From Vulcanimicrobiota bacterium (GTDB taxonomy: Bacteria > Vulcanimicrobiota > Vulcanimicrobiia > Vulcanimicrobiales > Vulcanimicrobiaceae): a stretch of DNA of 64,000 bases. Positions 28,401 through 37,398 of this stretch are shown piece after piece. The position numbers and the translations under genes are program-made. The stretch spans positions 227,036-291,035 of the forward strand of contig DAHUXH010000012.1 in NCBI GenBank assembly GCA_027307235.1, read 5' to 3'. Under the pieces are notes generated by a model. It was not told where the DNA came from. It saw nothing but the letters and a program-made list of their open reading frames with translations, and made no database searches. Positions within the stretch are counted from its first letter, which is position 1. Each line of letters starts with the position of its first letter.

Positions 28401-28445
28401 AAGCTCACGAGCATCCTCGCCAAACTCGGCGCGATCGTGCCGTAA
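25419..28445 (+). CDS. Large exported BNR/Asp-box repeat protein (sortilin-like propeller)
   Basis: 1008 residues from ATG 25419. A signal peptide (LFSFVSLLAFLSAGLPHVAA) precedes many Asp-box repeats, seen as DGGKTW, DGGQTW, DDGATW, DSGKTW and DDGDHW, which build beta-propellers like the VPS10/sortilin and xyloglucanase folds. About 250 C-terminal residues (after FWILDDITALR) form a separate region with an Ig-like part. Proteins of this type are often annotated as glycosyl hydrolases, but catalytic residues cannot be assigned by eye. It is cotranscribed or follows closely after the TPM gene. Confidence 0.8.
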   Translation: MRRLFSFVSLLAFLSAGLPHVAAAAPSNVGAGYFAGLHWRNIGPSRAGRVLAVTGVPGEPEHFYFGAVDGGVWETINAGRTWNPIFDNEPIASIGSIAIAPSDHHVIYVGSGEADMRSSISSGNGMYKSTDGGKTWSHIGLEDTKAIGRIIVDPRDANVAYIAALGHPYGPNEQRGVFKTTDGGQTWNKVLYVDASTGASYLAMNPKNPQELFATMWQTRRPPWNVYPPSSGPNSGIYKTTDGGKTWTHIAGHGLPTQFGRAGVAYAPSDPSRVYAIVDASRKDGGIYRSDDGGATWTHTDNESRIWQRGWYFGEITVDPKNPDVLYAMNTSTYKSVDGGKSFDAIKGAPGGDDYHSMWIDPNDSNRLIIGVDQGTIISLDGAKTWSSWYNQSTAQFYHLAVDNRYPYWLYGAQQDSGAIATPSRSNYARITFRDWQPLSTAGENGALAADPLHPGYIFGYGGAVTDQHLATGWELAVDPTLAHTDEEWRSTWSLPLVFSQKDPHALYFGHQKIFRTTDSGKTWKVISPDLSREHTATPANLDSVTAADDNGLQRHGVVYSIAPSPVDAHQVWAGTDDGLIWRTTDDGAHWKNVTPPALTEWSKVGTVDASHFDARTAFAAVDRHRLDDTKPYIYRTRDGGATWELIVNGIADGDFVNAVKEDPHKRGLLYAATEHGMYVSFDDGDHWQSLRLNMPVTSVRDIAFGGDDLDIATFGRGFWILDDITALRQIDDATLTQRSVLFAPATAYRSIRSGDTFGSEQGTPIPLDEAGFENPPTGAILDYYVSDAAGPVTLDVLMGGRVLRHFSSTDTPRPIDPKTLDIPTYWLTPPPVLSAQAGAHRWVWDLKALNDRGPTVPPGEYTVRLTADGVSHTQTLTVKHDPRIDVTDAALRDQYALAVKIGSAIEKINAARARAQAALKSGKLPADQAKIVREQVLGEAAAANPDVSVGVPSADVSSLRFLEGAFGNLYGAVESADAEPTPDAQTAFTKLDAKLTSILAKLGAIVP

Positions 28446-28465
28446 TCGGCAACCGCGCAAAAAGA

Positions 28466-28492
28466 AAAACGCCCCGGTGACGGGGCGTTTTT
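28466..28492. terminator. Bidirectional terminator
   Basis: AAAAACGCCCCG-GTGA-CGGGGCGTTTTT is a strong stem flanked by A-tract and T-tract, between the convergent BNR gene and the first S10 peptidase gene. Confidence 0.9.
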
Positions 28493-28513
28493 CTTTTGTG
28501 TGCTCGCGGGCGC

Positions 28514-30052
28514 TTAGCTGCCGCTCAGCACAGAGTCGTACCAGTTGTCGAGATCGCCGTGCATAGCATGACGTGAGTCGTCATTCATGTAGATCATGTG
28601 CCCGGACTCGTAGAAGCCGAAGGTGACATGCTTCTGCAATGCCGGTGCCAAGTTGAGATGCTGCAGCGTATACTGCGTGGTGAAGAACGGCGTTGCCATG
28701 TCGTAGTAGCCGTTGGCCGAGAACAAGTGCAGGTGCGGATCGGTCGTCATCGCCTGCGCGAGATCCGGCGCGACGTTGGTCATGATCAACCCGTTATGCT
28801 TCCAGTCCCAATTCTGATTGATGTTCGGGCCGCTGACCAGATAGGGAAGCGTCGGCTTGTAATCGAGCTGATTGCGCACGTAGTCGTTGAACGTCGCGGT
28901 GAACGGGCCTTCGATCGCGGAATCCGAGGGATCCCACGGCGCCGAGTCCGCGACGCGGTCGATCGAGTCGGTCAGATAGCGCGCATCGTAGCGGCCGACG
29001 ATCTGGCCACGATTACGCAGCAGTTCATTCTCGAACCGGTAGTACTCGATGCGCAAGTTCGCGTTACGAATGTACTGCTCGGAGAGACCGAGGTAGTCGT
29101 GCAGCTTGTGAACGACGTTCGCGTACTCAGCTGGGCTGATGGTGGAGCCCTTTTCCAACGCCTGCATGTACTCGGTGCTCGCGAAGTGCTCGACTTGCGC
29201 GACGAAACTCTGCAGCGATGCCGGGCGATTGGGAATCGCGTGATGGTACCACGCGGCCGCCGCCTCGGTCGGCAGATAGCCGACGTAGGCCCAGTCGTTA
29301 CCGCCGATCGACGATCCGTTCCAGTCGGAGCCGGCCAGATAGAAGTCGAGGATCGACGATACGATCACGATACCGCTCAGTTGCACGCCGTCGCCTTCGA
29401 GAACGCTCGACAGCGCGCCCGAACGCGTCGTTCCGTAGCTCTCACCGAACAGAAACTTCGGCGAGTTCCAGCGATTGAACCGCGTGATGTAGCGCTCGAT
29501 GAACTGCGTGAACGCTCGGGCGTCTTGATCGACGCCGTAGAAGTCTTTCGGTTTCCCCTCGCCGATGAGTCGCCCGAATCCGGTTCCCGGCGCATCGATG
29601 AAGACGAGGTCGCTCTTGTCGAGCAGCGAGTCGGGGTTGTCGACCACGCGATACGGCGCGCCCGCATTCGGTGCGGCATTCGGGTGCTCGAAACGCACCG
29701 GCCCGAACGATTGCATGCGTAAGAACACCGTCGAGCTTCCCGGACCGCCGTTGTAGAAGAACGTCACCGGGCGATGCGACGCGTCGGCACCGTCCAGTGT
29801 GTAGGCGGTGTAGAAGATCCGCGCGGTCGGCTGCTGTGCATCGTTGCGCAGCGTGATCGTGCCGGCCCGAGCGGTGTAGGCGTAGGTTTTTCCACCGAGC
29901 ACCAGCGTGTGGTGTGTCACGCCGTCGGCGGCCGCGGCCGGCTCGGGCGTCGGCTTCGGCGAAGCCGCCGGAGCGGGCGCGTCATCGGCTAGCGCGGCGA
30001 GCATCGGGAAGGTGCAGAGCGCGGCGAGTGCCGCGATGGCGAGTCGTTTCAC
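28514..30052 (-). CDS. Exported S10 serine carboxypeptidase-like protein (copy 1)
   Basis: 512 residues with a signal peptide (LAIAALAALCTFPMLAALAD). Family S10 motifs are all present: oxyanion NGGPGSS (101-107), nucleophile Ser205 in FGESYGT, Asp451 in NGYYDMATP, and His485 in ESGHMIYM. S10 enzymes release C-terminal amino acids at acidic pH; they are rarer in bacteria than in eukaryotes. It overlaps its upstream paralog by 4 nt, and the two were clearly produced by duplication. Confidence 0.9.
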   Translation of the reverse strand: MKRLAIAALAALCTFPMLAALADDAPAPAASPKPTPEPAAAADGVTHHTLVLGGKTYAYTARAGTITLRNDAQQPTARIFYTAYTLDGADASHRPVTFFYNGGPGSSTVFLRMQSFGPVRFEHPNAAPNAGAPYRVVDNPDSLLDKSDLVFIDAPGTGFGRLIGEGKPKDFYGVDQDARAFTQFIERYITRFNRWNSPKFLFGESYGTTRSGALSSVLEGDGVQLSGIVIVSSILDFYLAGSDWNGSSIGGNDWAYVGYLPTEAAAAWYHHAIPNRPASLQSFVAQVEHFASTEYMQALEKGSTISPAEYANVVHKLHDYLGLSEQYIRNANLRIEYYRFENELLRNRGQIVGRYDARYLTDSIDRVADSAPWDPSDSAIEGPFTATFNDYVRNQLDYKPTLPYLVSGPNINQNWDWKHNGLIMTNVAPDLAQAMTTDPHLHLFSANGYYDMATPFFTTQYTLQHLNLAPALQKHVTFGFYESGHMIYMNDDSRHAMHGDLDNWYDSVLSGS

Positions 30053-31578
30053 TTCAGTACCTCATCATACCAGCGGGCAAGGTCGTGTTTGAGCGCGGCG
30101 AGCGACGGGGTGTGCATGTAGATCATGTGTCCGGATTCGTAGAAGCCGTACGTGATGTGCTTTTGCAGCTCGGGCGCGAGATTGAGATGGTTGAGCGTAT
30201 AGACCGTTTCGTAGAACGGTGTCGCGAAATCGTAGTAACCGTTGGCCGAGAAGACCTGGAGGTGCGGGTTCTGCGTCATCGTGGTGGCCAGATCCACGGT
30301 GACGTTGGGCAGCGGATTGCCGCCGTGTTTGAAGTCCCAGTTCCGTAGAATCTCACCGTAGTTGGTGGTCAGGTACGGAAGGTCGCTCTTGTAGTTCAAG
30401 TCGTTACGCACGTAGGCATTGAACACGGCGGTGAACACGCCGCTCAACGAGACGTCGGCGGCATCCCACGGCGTCGAATCGGCGACGCGATCGATGTTGA
30501 ACGTCTGATAACGAGCGTCGAGCCGTCCGATCACTTCACCGCGATCGCGCAGCAGTTCGGCTTGGAAGCGCTGCGGCGCAATACGCAGGTTCGACTGACG
30601 AATGTATTGCTCGGAGAGACCCGTGTAGGCGTGCAGCTTGGCGACGACATCGTCGACCTTGGCCGGATCGGCTTGCGCCCCGGCTGCGAGCGTGTCGAGA
30701 TACTCGTCGGATGCGAAGGTCTCGACGTCATGCAGAAACGGCGCGAGCGCGGCCGGACGATTCGGCAACGCATTGTGATACCACGCCGATGCGGCCGCCG
30801 TCGGCAGATACAAGACGTAGCCCCAATCGCCGTCGGAGATGCCCGACCCGTCGCCGTCGAGGCCGTAGTTCAGGACCGACGACAGCAAGACGACGCCGTT
30901 GAGCTGGATACCGGAACGTTGCAAGCGGGATGCCAGCGCCGACGACCGCGTCGTTCCGTAGCTTTCGCCAAAAAGAAACTTCGGCGAGTTCCAACGGTCG
31001 AAGTCGGTGATGTAGGTCGAGATGAACTGCGTGAACGCGCGCACGTCCTGATCGACGCCGTAGAAGTCCGCCGGTTTCGCCCCGCCGAGCAGCCGGCTGT
31101 ATCCCGTGCCGGGAGCATCGACGAAGACCATGTCCGTCTTGTCGAGCAAACTGTTGGGATTGTCACCGTACGTGTAGGGCGCCGGATTCGACGACTGCGC
31201 GTCAGGAGCGTTGAGGCGAATCGGCCCGACCGACCCCATACGCAACCATACGCTCGAACTTCCCGGACCGCCGTTGTACATGAACGTGACCGGGCGCGTG
31301 CTTTCGTCTTTGACGCCGTCGAGCGTGTAGGCGACGTAGAACATGCGGGCTGCCGGCTTCTGCGCAGTGTCGCGAAGCGTGATCGTGCCCGCGCGCGCGG
31401 AATATGCGTAGCGCTTGCCGTCGATCGTGATGGTGTGATGCGTCACGGCGTCGTGCGATTCCATACGCGCGGACGGCGTGGGTGACGGGGAGGGCGATGG
31501 GGACGGCGCGGCTGCTCGAGCCGAGAACGCCGAAAGACTGAGCAGAGCGGCACATACCGCAACCGCAAATCGCTTCAC
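30049..31578 (-). CDS. Exported S10 serine carboxypeptidase-like protein (copy 2)
   Basis: 509 residues, closely similar along its length to copy 1. It has its own signal peptide (FAVAVCAALLSLSAFSARAA) and a Pro/Ser linker (PSPSPSPSPTPS). Catalytic motifs are kept: NGGPGSS, Ser206 in FGESYGT, NGYYDFATP and ESGHMIYM. It is first in the operon on the minus strand, and translation of copy 1 is probably coupled to it. Divergence between the copies suggests different substrate preference. Confidence 0.9.
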   Translation of the reverse strand: MKRFAVAVCAALLSLSAFSARAAAPSPSPSPSPTPSARMESHDAVTHHTITIDGKRYAYSARAGTITLRDTAQKPAARMFYVAYTLDGVKDESTRPVTFMYNGGPGSSSVWLRMGSVGPIRLNAPDAQSSNPAPYTYGDNPNSLLDKTDMVFVDAPGTGYSRLLGGAKPADFYGVDQDVRAFTQFISTYITDFDRWNSPKFLFGESYGTTRSSALASRLQRSGIQLNGVVLLSSVLNYGLDGDGSGISDGDWGYVLYLPTAAASAWYHNALPNRPAALAPFLHDVETFASDEYLDTLAAGAQADPAKVDDVVAKLHAYTGLSEQYIRQSNLRIAPQRFQAELLRDRGEVIGRLDARYQTFNIDRVADSTPWDAADVSLSGVFTAVFNAYVRNDLNYKSDLPYLTTNYGEILRNWDFKHGGNPLPNVTVDLATTMTQNPHLQVFSANGYYDFATPFYETVYTLNHLNLAPELQKHITYGFYESGHMIYMHTPSLAALKHDLARWYDEVLK

Positions 31579-31614
31579 GAAAATGCGATCCTTCCCTCAT
31601 GAAAGATTTTGGGA

Positions 31615-31923
31615 CTATCCGGCGAGCTTCGTACCAGCCTCCGTCGTCCCTTCGAGCAAGAGGGCATCAGCGCCGATCGGCGCCTCTTCCGGCGTGAGCA
31701 GCGCCGGTTCGGCAGCCAGTTCGTTGGGGACGTAACTGGTTGTCGGGTGCGCGTTCGGGCAGCGCAGTTCGACCGTCATCTCGGCGGGCATGTCGTTCTC
31801 GTCGAAATCGATGGCGTTCCCCGCGGCGTCGACGATGAACGAGCGCGCCCCGGCGCTCGCCAACGGCGCACGGCACGTCGCGCAGGTAAGCGCGTGAAGA
31901 TGAACGAGCGCGAGAAACGGCAC
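31615..31923 (-). CDS. Small zinc-ribbon-like protein
   Basis: 102 residues from GTG 31923. CATCRAPLA near the N-terminus and LRCPNAHPT in the middle give possible metal ligands (two Cys, then Cys and His). The tail is acidic (PALLTPEEAPIGADALLLEG). It follows padR by 9 nt and probably shares its transcript. Function unknown. Confidence 0.6.
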   Translation of the reverse strand: MPFLALVHLHALTCATCRAPLASAGARSFIVDAAGNAIDFDENDMPAEMTVELRCPNAHPTTSYVPNELAAEPALLTPEEAPIGADALLLEGTTEAGTKLAG

Positions 31924-31932
31924 AGGAAGGTG

Positions 31933-32319
31933 CTAGGAAGCCTTCTTCTTGCCGGAGCCGTAGAGCTCGCGGCGCAGGCGTTCGATGGCGCCCGAGAGGA
32001 TGTCGAGGTAGGGGACCATGGCGCCCTTGATCTTCTCCAGGCGGGCGTGACCCGCCGGCGTCACCCGGTAGACGCGGCGCGAACGTTTGGTCGGGTGCTC
32101 CCACGCGCCTTCGATGAAGCCGCGCTCTTCCAGGCGGCGCAGCAGCGGGTACACGGTGTTGGTGTTCACTGCGAGCAGATCGCCGCACAACGCCTCGATG
32201 CGCTGCATGATCCCGTAGCCGTAGTCGGACTGCTCGGCCAGCATATGCAGGATGAGGACGGGGAAGACCGTCTTGCTCTTGATCGGTCCACTGAGGACCT
32301 CGTCGCCCGGGCGCGGCAT
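31933..32319 (-). CDS. PadR-family transcriptional regulator
   Basis: 128 residues from ATG 32319. The winged helix is clear: LILHMLAEQSDYGYGIMQRI, VNTNTVYPLLRRLEERGFIE, then RRVYRVTPAGHARL. A C-terminal helix should dimerise. PadR proteins usually repress transporter or detoxification genes and themselves. An in-frame TTG or other start near 32355 would overlap the inverted repeat at 32322-32335. Confidence 0.9.
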   Translation of the reverse strand: MPRPGDEVLSGPIKSKTVFPVLILHMLAEQSDYGYGIMQRIEALCGDLLAVNTNTVYPLLRRLEERGFIEGAWEHPTKRSRRVYRVTPAGHARLEKIKGAMVPYLDILSGAIERLRRELYGSGKKKAS

Positions 32320-32321
32320 AT

Positions 32322-32335
32322 TGATAGTTTTATCA
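32322..32335. promoter_or_regulatory. Inverted repeat directly upstream of padR
   Basis: TGATA-GTTT-TATCA is a perfect 5-bp inverted repeat just before the padR start, in an AT-rich patch. It is a likely autoregulatory operator. Confidence 0.5.
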
Positions 32336-32366
32336 TTGTCGCGGATTCCGGGCAAGGTGCGACTTC

Positions 32367-34166
32367 CTACGAACGGGCGTGCGCGTGCAGATCGAGTTGA
32401 GAGGCGCGCTCGATCTCGGACGCGTAGCGCGCTTCGACGACACGGCGTTTGACCTTCATCGCGGGCGAGAGTTCACCGGATTCAACCGTAAACTCGTGCG
32501 CCAGGAGAATCACACGGCGAATCTGCTCGTAGGTCGCGAGGTCCGCGGTATACTGCTGCGCTTGCGCAGTCATGAAATCGACGACGTCCGCGCGTGTGAC
32601 GAGCGTTTCCGTCCCATCCTGCGCCGGAAGCGTGAGTTCGAGTCGCAGCAAGTCCCAGTTCGGGCAGATCAATGCTGCCGGATGCGGACGGCCGTCGCCG
32701 ATCACGAGCGCCTGCGCGATGTAGATCGAGCGCTTGAGTGAACTTTCCACGCGTGCCGGCGAGACGTACTTGCCGGTGGCCGTCTTGAACACTTCCTTCT
32801 TCCGATCGGTGATACGCAGGTACCCATCCGCGTCGAGTTCACCGATGTCGCCCGTGTGCAGCCAACCGTCTTGAATCGTGCCGGTCGTCCCGGCCGCATC
32901 GAGATAGTAGCCGCGCATGATGTTGCGGCCGCGCGCGAGGACCTCACCGTCTTGCGCGATGCGCAGCTCGACGCCGGGGATCGGCGGCCCGACGCTGCCG
33001 AACCGATTGTCGTGCAACCGATTGGTGGTGATCACCGGCGAGGATTCGGTCAGGCCGTAGCCTTGCAAGATGGTCACGCCCATGCCGAGATAGGTCATCG
33101 CCGTGTCGTTATGCAGCGCGGCGCTGCCGCTCGTGAAGTAGCGTAGACGGTCGAGTCCCAGGCGCTCGCGCAATTTGACGAGCACAACGCCATGTGCGAT
33201 CGCGTACTGAAGCGCAAGCCACGGACCCGGGCCATGGCCGAAGGTTTTGGCGCTCATGTACTCGCGTCCGACGGCAAGCGCCCACGGAACGAGCGCGGCC
33301 TGCACGCCGCCGGCGTTGAGCGCTTGGGCGGTGACGCCGGCAATCACTCGGTCGAGGATGCGCGGAACGACCGTCATCGAGACCGGATGCGACGTTTGCA
33401 AGTCGTGCAGCAGTTCGCTCGGGTCGTGGCAGATGTGATACTTCACGTCGGCGAGCAAATAGATGTAAATCATCGTATGCTCGAAGATATGGGAGAACGG
33501 CAGCACGGAGAGCACGACGCTGTCGGGTTCGATATCGGAGATCGCCCACTCAAGTGACGAGCGCGCGTCGAAGCCGAGGTTGTCGTGCGTCAACATGACG
33601 CCTTTGGGGCTTCCGGTCGTTCCCGATGTGTAAATCAGGACCGCGAGGTCGTCAGGCTGAAGCGGCGCCTCGAAAACCGCGGGCCAATCCGGATGCTGCG
33701 CGCGCAACAGCGCGCCGCGGGCTTCGAATGCCGAAAGCGATGTTTCGCCGTCCCCTTCAAAAATGACGGTACGCGGCAACGAACCGATCGATTTGAGCCG
33801 ATCAAACGCGGCATGCGTGTCGACGAAGAGCAGTTTCGCTTGCGAATGTTCAAGAATGAACGTCGTTTGATCGATCGCCTGCGTCGGAAAAATCGGAACG
33901 ATCACACATCCGGCGAAGAACGTTGCGAAATCGCAGGCTATCCAGTCAACGCAGTCATGCGCGATCAGTGCGACGCGATCGCCCGATTGCAGACCGGCGT
34001 CGCGAATCGCACACGCTAGATGCTCCACCCGCTCGAGCAGACGTTGCGACGAGGTCGGCGTCCATTCACCGCCGGCGCGCTCGACCAGCACGTCAGCCCG
34101 TGATTTCGCGAGGGCTCGTCGAATGAGGTGCGGGAGCGTTTCCTTGGAAATCTCGTCATCCGCCAT
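32367..34166 (-). CDS. Long-chain acyl-CoA synthetase (AMP-forming)
   Basis: 599 residues from ATG 34166. The AMP-binding P-loop is YTSGTTGSPKGVMLTH. GYGLTESSPV, DGWLHTGDIGELD and ITDRKKEVFKTATGKYVSP are the A4, A7 and A8 motifs of long-chain fatty-acyl-CoA ligases. The order and length fit FadD15-like enzymes that also carry bulky acids. It activates fatty acids for degradation or lipid synthesis. padR starts 48 nt downstream. Confidence 0.9.
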   Translation of the reverse strand: MADDEISKETLPHLIRRALAKSRADVLVERAGGEWTPTSSQRLLERVEHLACAIRDAGLQSGDRVALIAHDCVDWIACDFATFFAGCVIVPIFPTQAIDQTTFILEHSQAKLLFVDTHAAFDRLKSIGSLPRTVIFEGDGETSLSAFEARGALLRAQHPDWPAVFEAPLQPDDLAVLIYTSGTTGSPKGVMLTHDNLGFDARSSLEWAISDIEPDSVVLSVLPFSHIFEHTMIYIYLLADVKYHICHDPSELLHDLQTSHPVSMTVVPRILDRVIAGVTAQALNAGGVQAALVPWALAVGREYMSAKTFGHGPGPWLALQYAIAHGVVLVKLRERLGLDRLRYFTSGSAALHNDTAMTYLGMGVTILQGYGLTESSPVITTNRLHDNRFGSVGPPIPGVELRIAQDGEVLARGRNIMRGYYLDAAGTTGTIQDGWLHTGDIGELDADGYLRITDRKKEVFKTATGKYVSPARVESSLKRSIYIAQALVIGDGRPHPAALICPNWDLLRLELTLPAQDGTETLVTRADVVDFMTAQAQQYTADLATYEQIRRVILLAHEFTVESGELSPAMKVKRRVVEARYASEIERASQLDLHAHARS

Positions 34167-34216
34167 GTGCCGGACTTTCCCGCACCCGGCGCACGCTTCC
34201 CGGTGGAGCGCGCAGA

Positions 34217-34828
34217 CTATTGGAGCACGAGGTACGCCGCGATCCGATCGAGCTTCGATGCGGTCATGCCGTTGACGTCGAGCAACTCGTCGAGCGAGGA
34301 AAACGTGCCGTTGGCCTCACGATAGGTGACGATGCGTTCGCTCAAGACGGGACCGATGCCGGGAACGGAGGCGAGCAGGCTCGCGTCGGCCGTGTTGACG
34401 TCCACGCGCGCGATCGGCGCGGCAGCGGGCGGCGCCGGCTTCTTCTTCCGCGTTCGGCGCCGCGACCCGGCGCTGCGTGCGCTCGTACAGGTGCCCCCGC
34501 CGCCGAGCAGCGGCACGGCGACCTCGTCGCCGTCGGCGATGCGCGCGGCGAGGTTCACCGCCACGGAATCGGCGTCGGAACGCAGGCCGCCCGCGCGCGC
34601 AACCGCGTCGCTGACGCGCGCGCCGCTGGCGAGACGATAGATGCCGGGCCGCGCGACCGCGCCCGCCACGTAGACCACCTCATCGGCAAGCGCAGATCTC
34701 GGCAATCGCACCGCGGGCGGCGAGGGCGCTGCGAGCGCGGCGGCGGTTTGCGCCGGCGCGGCCGGGCGGTGGAAGGCCGCGACGGCGAGCACGGCGACCG
34801 CGGCGGCGACGAGCAGGTAACGTTGCAT
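34217..34828 (-). CDS. comEA: ComEA-like DNA-uptake protein
   Basis: 203 residues from ATG 34828. An N-terminal membrane anchor (YLLVAAAVAVLAVAAF) is followed by an SLBB domain (VVYVAGAVARPGIYRLASG), a basic linker (GSRRRTRKKK), and a helix-hairpin-helix pair (DVNTADASLLASVPGIGPVL, RIVTYREANGTF). ComEA binds double-stranded DNA outside the membrane and hands it to the ComEC channel. comEC lies 4.5 kb away on the other strand. Confidence 0.92.
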   Translation of the reverse strand: MQRYLLVAAAVAVLAVAAFHRPAAPAQTAAALAAPSPPAVRLPRSALADEVVYVAGAVARPGIYRLASGARVSDAVARAGGLRSDADSVAVNLAARIADGDEVAVPLLGGGGTCTSARSAGSRRRTRKKKPAPPAAAPIARVDVNTADASLLASVPGIGPVLSERIVTYREANGTFSSLDELLDVNGMTASKLDRIAAYLVLQ

Positions 34829-34901
34829 GCCCAGTCTTTCACGCGCACCGCTGCGACCCGAAAGGTGGCGGAGGGCTCGATGAACCAGTAGAGTCCGTTC
34901 T

Positions 34902-37379
34902 ATGATCGAGGCATACGATTTCAGCGCGGTCGAGCGCAAATGGCAGAGCCGATGGGAAGAGAGCGCGATCTATCGCGCGCGTGACGACGATCCGCGCGAA
35001 AAATACTACGTGCTCGAGATGTTGCCGTATCCGTCGGGCGATCTGCACGTCGGTCATGCCAAGAACTACACGCTCGGCGACGCGGTCGCGCGCATGATGC
35101 GCATGCTGGGCTACAATGTGCTGCACCCGATGGGATGGGATGCGTTCGGCCTGCCGGCCGAAAATGCCGCGATTGCGCGCGGCATCGACCCGGCGACGTG
35201 GACGACGTCGAACATCGCGAACATGCAGCGGCAAGTGCGATTGATGGGCACCAGCTACGACTGGTCGCGCGAGATCGCCACGTGCACGCCGGAATACTAT
35301 CGCTGGAATCAGTGGCTGTTCTTGCGCCTGTACGAAGCGGGTCTGGCTTACAAACACGCGGCTCCGGTCAACTGGTGTCCGACCGACGGCACCGTGCTCG
35401 CGAACGAACAAGTGATCGACGGACGCTGCTGGCGCTGCTCCAGCCTGGTCGAGCGCCGCAATCTTTCGCAGTGGTTCTTGAAGATCACCGAGTATGCCGA
35501 TCGTCTGCTCGACGATCTCGAAAAACTCGACGGCTGGCCGGAACGCACGCGCACGATGCAGCGCAACTGGATCGGACGCAGCGAAGGCGCGCAGTTCGCC
35601 TTCGCCGTCGAAGGCACCGGCGCGACCATCGAGGTCTTCACCACGCGCGTCGACACCGTGTACGGCGTGACGTTCCTGGCGATCGCGGCGGAGCATCCGG
35701 TCATCGACTCGCTCAAACAGATCGTCTCCGCCGACCATGCCGCGGCCATGGACGCGTTCGCCGAGGGTTTGAAATCGAAATCCGAACTGGAACGCACGAG
35801 CTTGATGGAAAAGCAAGGGTTCTTCACGGGCGCCTATGCGATCAACCCGCTCTCGCACGAGCGCGTGCCGATCTGGGTGACCAACTACGTACTTGCAGAG
35901 TACGGAACCGGCGCGGTCATGGGCGTCCCGGCGCACGACGAGCGCGACTTTGAGTTCGCACGCCACAAGAGTCTGCCGATCACGCAAGTGATCGTTCCGC
36001 CGGGCAGCGCACCGCAAGAAGCGATGGAGGCCGCATATGTCGATGATGGACGGCTGATCGCGAGCGGTGATTTTTCCGGAATGTCGAGCGAACGCGCGCG
36101 CGACGTCATCGCGCAGCGGCTGCATGCGCTCGGCGTCGGCGGCAAGACCAAGAATTTTCGCTTGCGCGATTGGCTGGTGTCGCGCCAACGCTACTGGGGC
36201 ACGCCGATTCCGATTGTCTACTGCGCGGGGTGCGGAGAAGTCCCGGTGCCTGAGAGCGAGTTGCCGATTCTTCTTCCTGCAAACGTCGCGATCACCGGTG
36301 AAGGTAACCCGCTCGCGCGCGAGGCGTCGTTCGCGCATACGGCCTGCCCGCGCTGCGGCGGTCCGGCGCGGCGCGAGACCGACACGATGGATACGTTCTT
36401 CGAGTCATCCTGGTACTATCTGCGCTATCTCGATCCACGGAACGAGACTGCCCCGTGGGGCCGGGAGCGGGCGGCACACTGGATGAACGTCGACCAGTAC
36501 ATCGGCGGCGCGGAACACGCCGTGCTGCACTTGTTGTACTCGCGCTTCTTCTACAAGTTCTTCAGCGATAGCGGCTGGGTCAGCGGTGACGACGAACCGT
36601 TCAAGCGGCTCTTTCATCAGGGCATGCTGTTGCGCAACGGCGAAAAGATGTCGAAGTCGCGCGGCAACGTCATCGGCATCGACGAGACCGCTGAAAAGAA
36701 CGGCGTCGATGCAATGCGTCTCTTCTTGCTCTACGTCACGCCCCCGGAAGACACGGCGGATTGGACCGACGAGGGCATCAGCGGCCGCGTGCGTTTCATC
36801 AATCGCGCCTGGCGCGCGTGCGAGCCGTTTTTCACGCGCGCCGCGTCTGCCGACGTGCGCACGCTTCCCGCGGCCGCGTCAGCGGAAGAAAAAGCGCTGA
36901 TGCGCGCCGTCCACGTCGCGCTGAAATCGGCGATCGACGAGACGCGCACGCGCCGTTTTCATTTCAACACGACCATCGCCAAACTCGATGAGCTGGTCAA
37001 CGCGATGACCGCAGCGGCTCAGTTGATGCCGGATGCGCCGGTGACGCTCTACGCCGCGCACGCATTGCCGATCGTGATCGCTCCCTTCGCACCGCACATC
37101 GCCGAAGAACTGTGGGAACGCATGGGTCACACCACGTCGGTGCATGGCGAACGATACATTGAACCAGACGAGGCGGCGCTTGTTCTTGACGAAATCACGA
37201 TCGTCGTGCAGGTGAACGGAAAGACTCGCTCGCGTCTGCGCGTCGCACCGGGTATACTCGAGGACGAAGCGACAACGCTCGCCTTGCGGGAAGACGCCGT
37301 TCACGCTCACCTCGACGGCAAGGAAATTCGCAAACGCATCTATGTTCCGGATAAACTGCTGAATTTCGTCGTCGGCTAA
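34902..37379 (+). CDS. leuS: Leucyl-tRNA synthetase
   Basis: 825 residues, class I synthetase. The HIGH box is HVGH at 49-52 (PYPSGDLHVGHAKN) and the KMSKS loop is GEKMSKSRGN. The CP1 editing domain includes FTTRVDTVYG and VPAHDERDFEFA, which removes mischarged Ile and Met analogues. Zinc-like CGRC/CPRC cysteines occur. It starts at ATG 34902, divergent from comEA. Confidence 0.97.
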   Translation: MIEAYDFSAVERKWQSRWEESAIYRARDDDPREKYYVLEMLPYPSGDLHVGHAKNYTLGDAVARMMRMLGYNVLHPMGWDAFGLPAENAAIARGIDPATWTTSNIANMQRQVRLMGTSYDWSREIATCTPEYYRWNQWLFLRLYEAGLAYKHAAPVNWCPTDGTVLANEQVIDGRCWRCSSLVERRNLSQWFLKITEYADRLLDDLEKLDGWPERTRTMQRNWIGRSEGAQFAFAVEGTGATIEVFTTRVDTVYGVTFLAIAAEHPVIDSLKQIVSADHAAAMDAFAEGLKSKSELERTSLMEKQGFFTGAYAINPLSHERVPIWVTNYVLAEYGTGAVMGVPAHDERDFEFARHKSLPITQVIVPPGSAPQEAMEAAYVDDGRLIASGDFSGMSSERARDVIAQRLHALGVGGKTKNFRLRDWLVSRQRYWGTPIPIVYCAGCGEVPVPESELPILLPANVAITGEGNPLAREASFAHTACPRCGGPARRETDTMDTFFESSWYYLRYLDPRNETAPWGRERAAHWMNVDQYIGGAEHAVLHLLYSRFFYKFFSDSGWVSGDDEPFKRLFHQGMLLRNGEKMSKSRGNVIGIDETAEKNGVDAMRLFLLYVTPPEDTADWTDEGISGRVRFINRAWRACEPFFTRAASADVRTLPAAASAEEKALMRAVHVALKSAIDETRTRRFHFNTTIAKLDELVNAMTAAAQLMPDAPVTLYAAHALPIVIAPFAPHIAEELWERMGHTTSVHGERYIEPDEAALVLDEITIVVQVNGKTRSRLRVAPGILEDEATTLALREDAVHAHLDGKEIRKRIYVPDKLLNFVVG

Positions 37380-37398
37380 CGCATGGGAGGTTCCCATC

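Noticed and set aside
34839..36338. 499-codon open frame opposite leuS
   Set aside because: Antisense to a certain gene, Arg/His-rich sequence without any motif.
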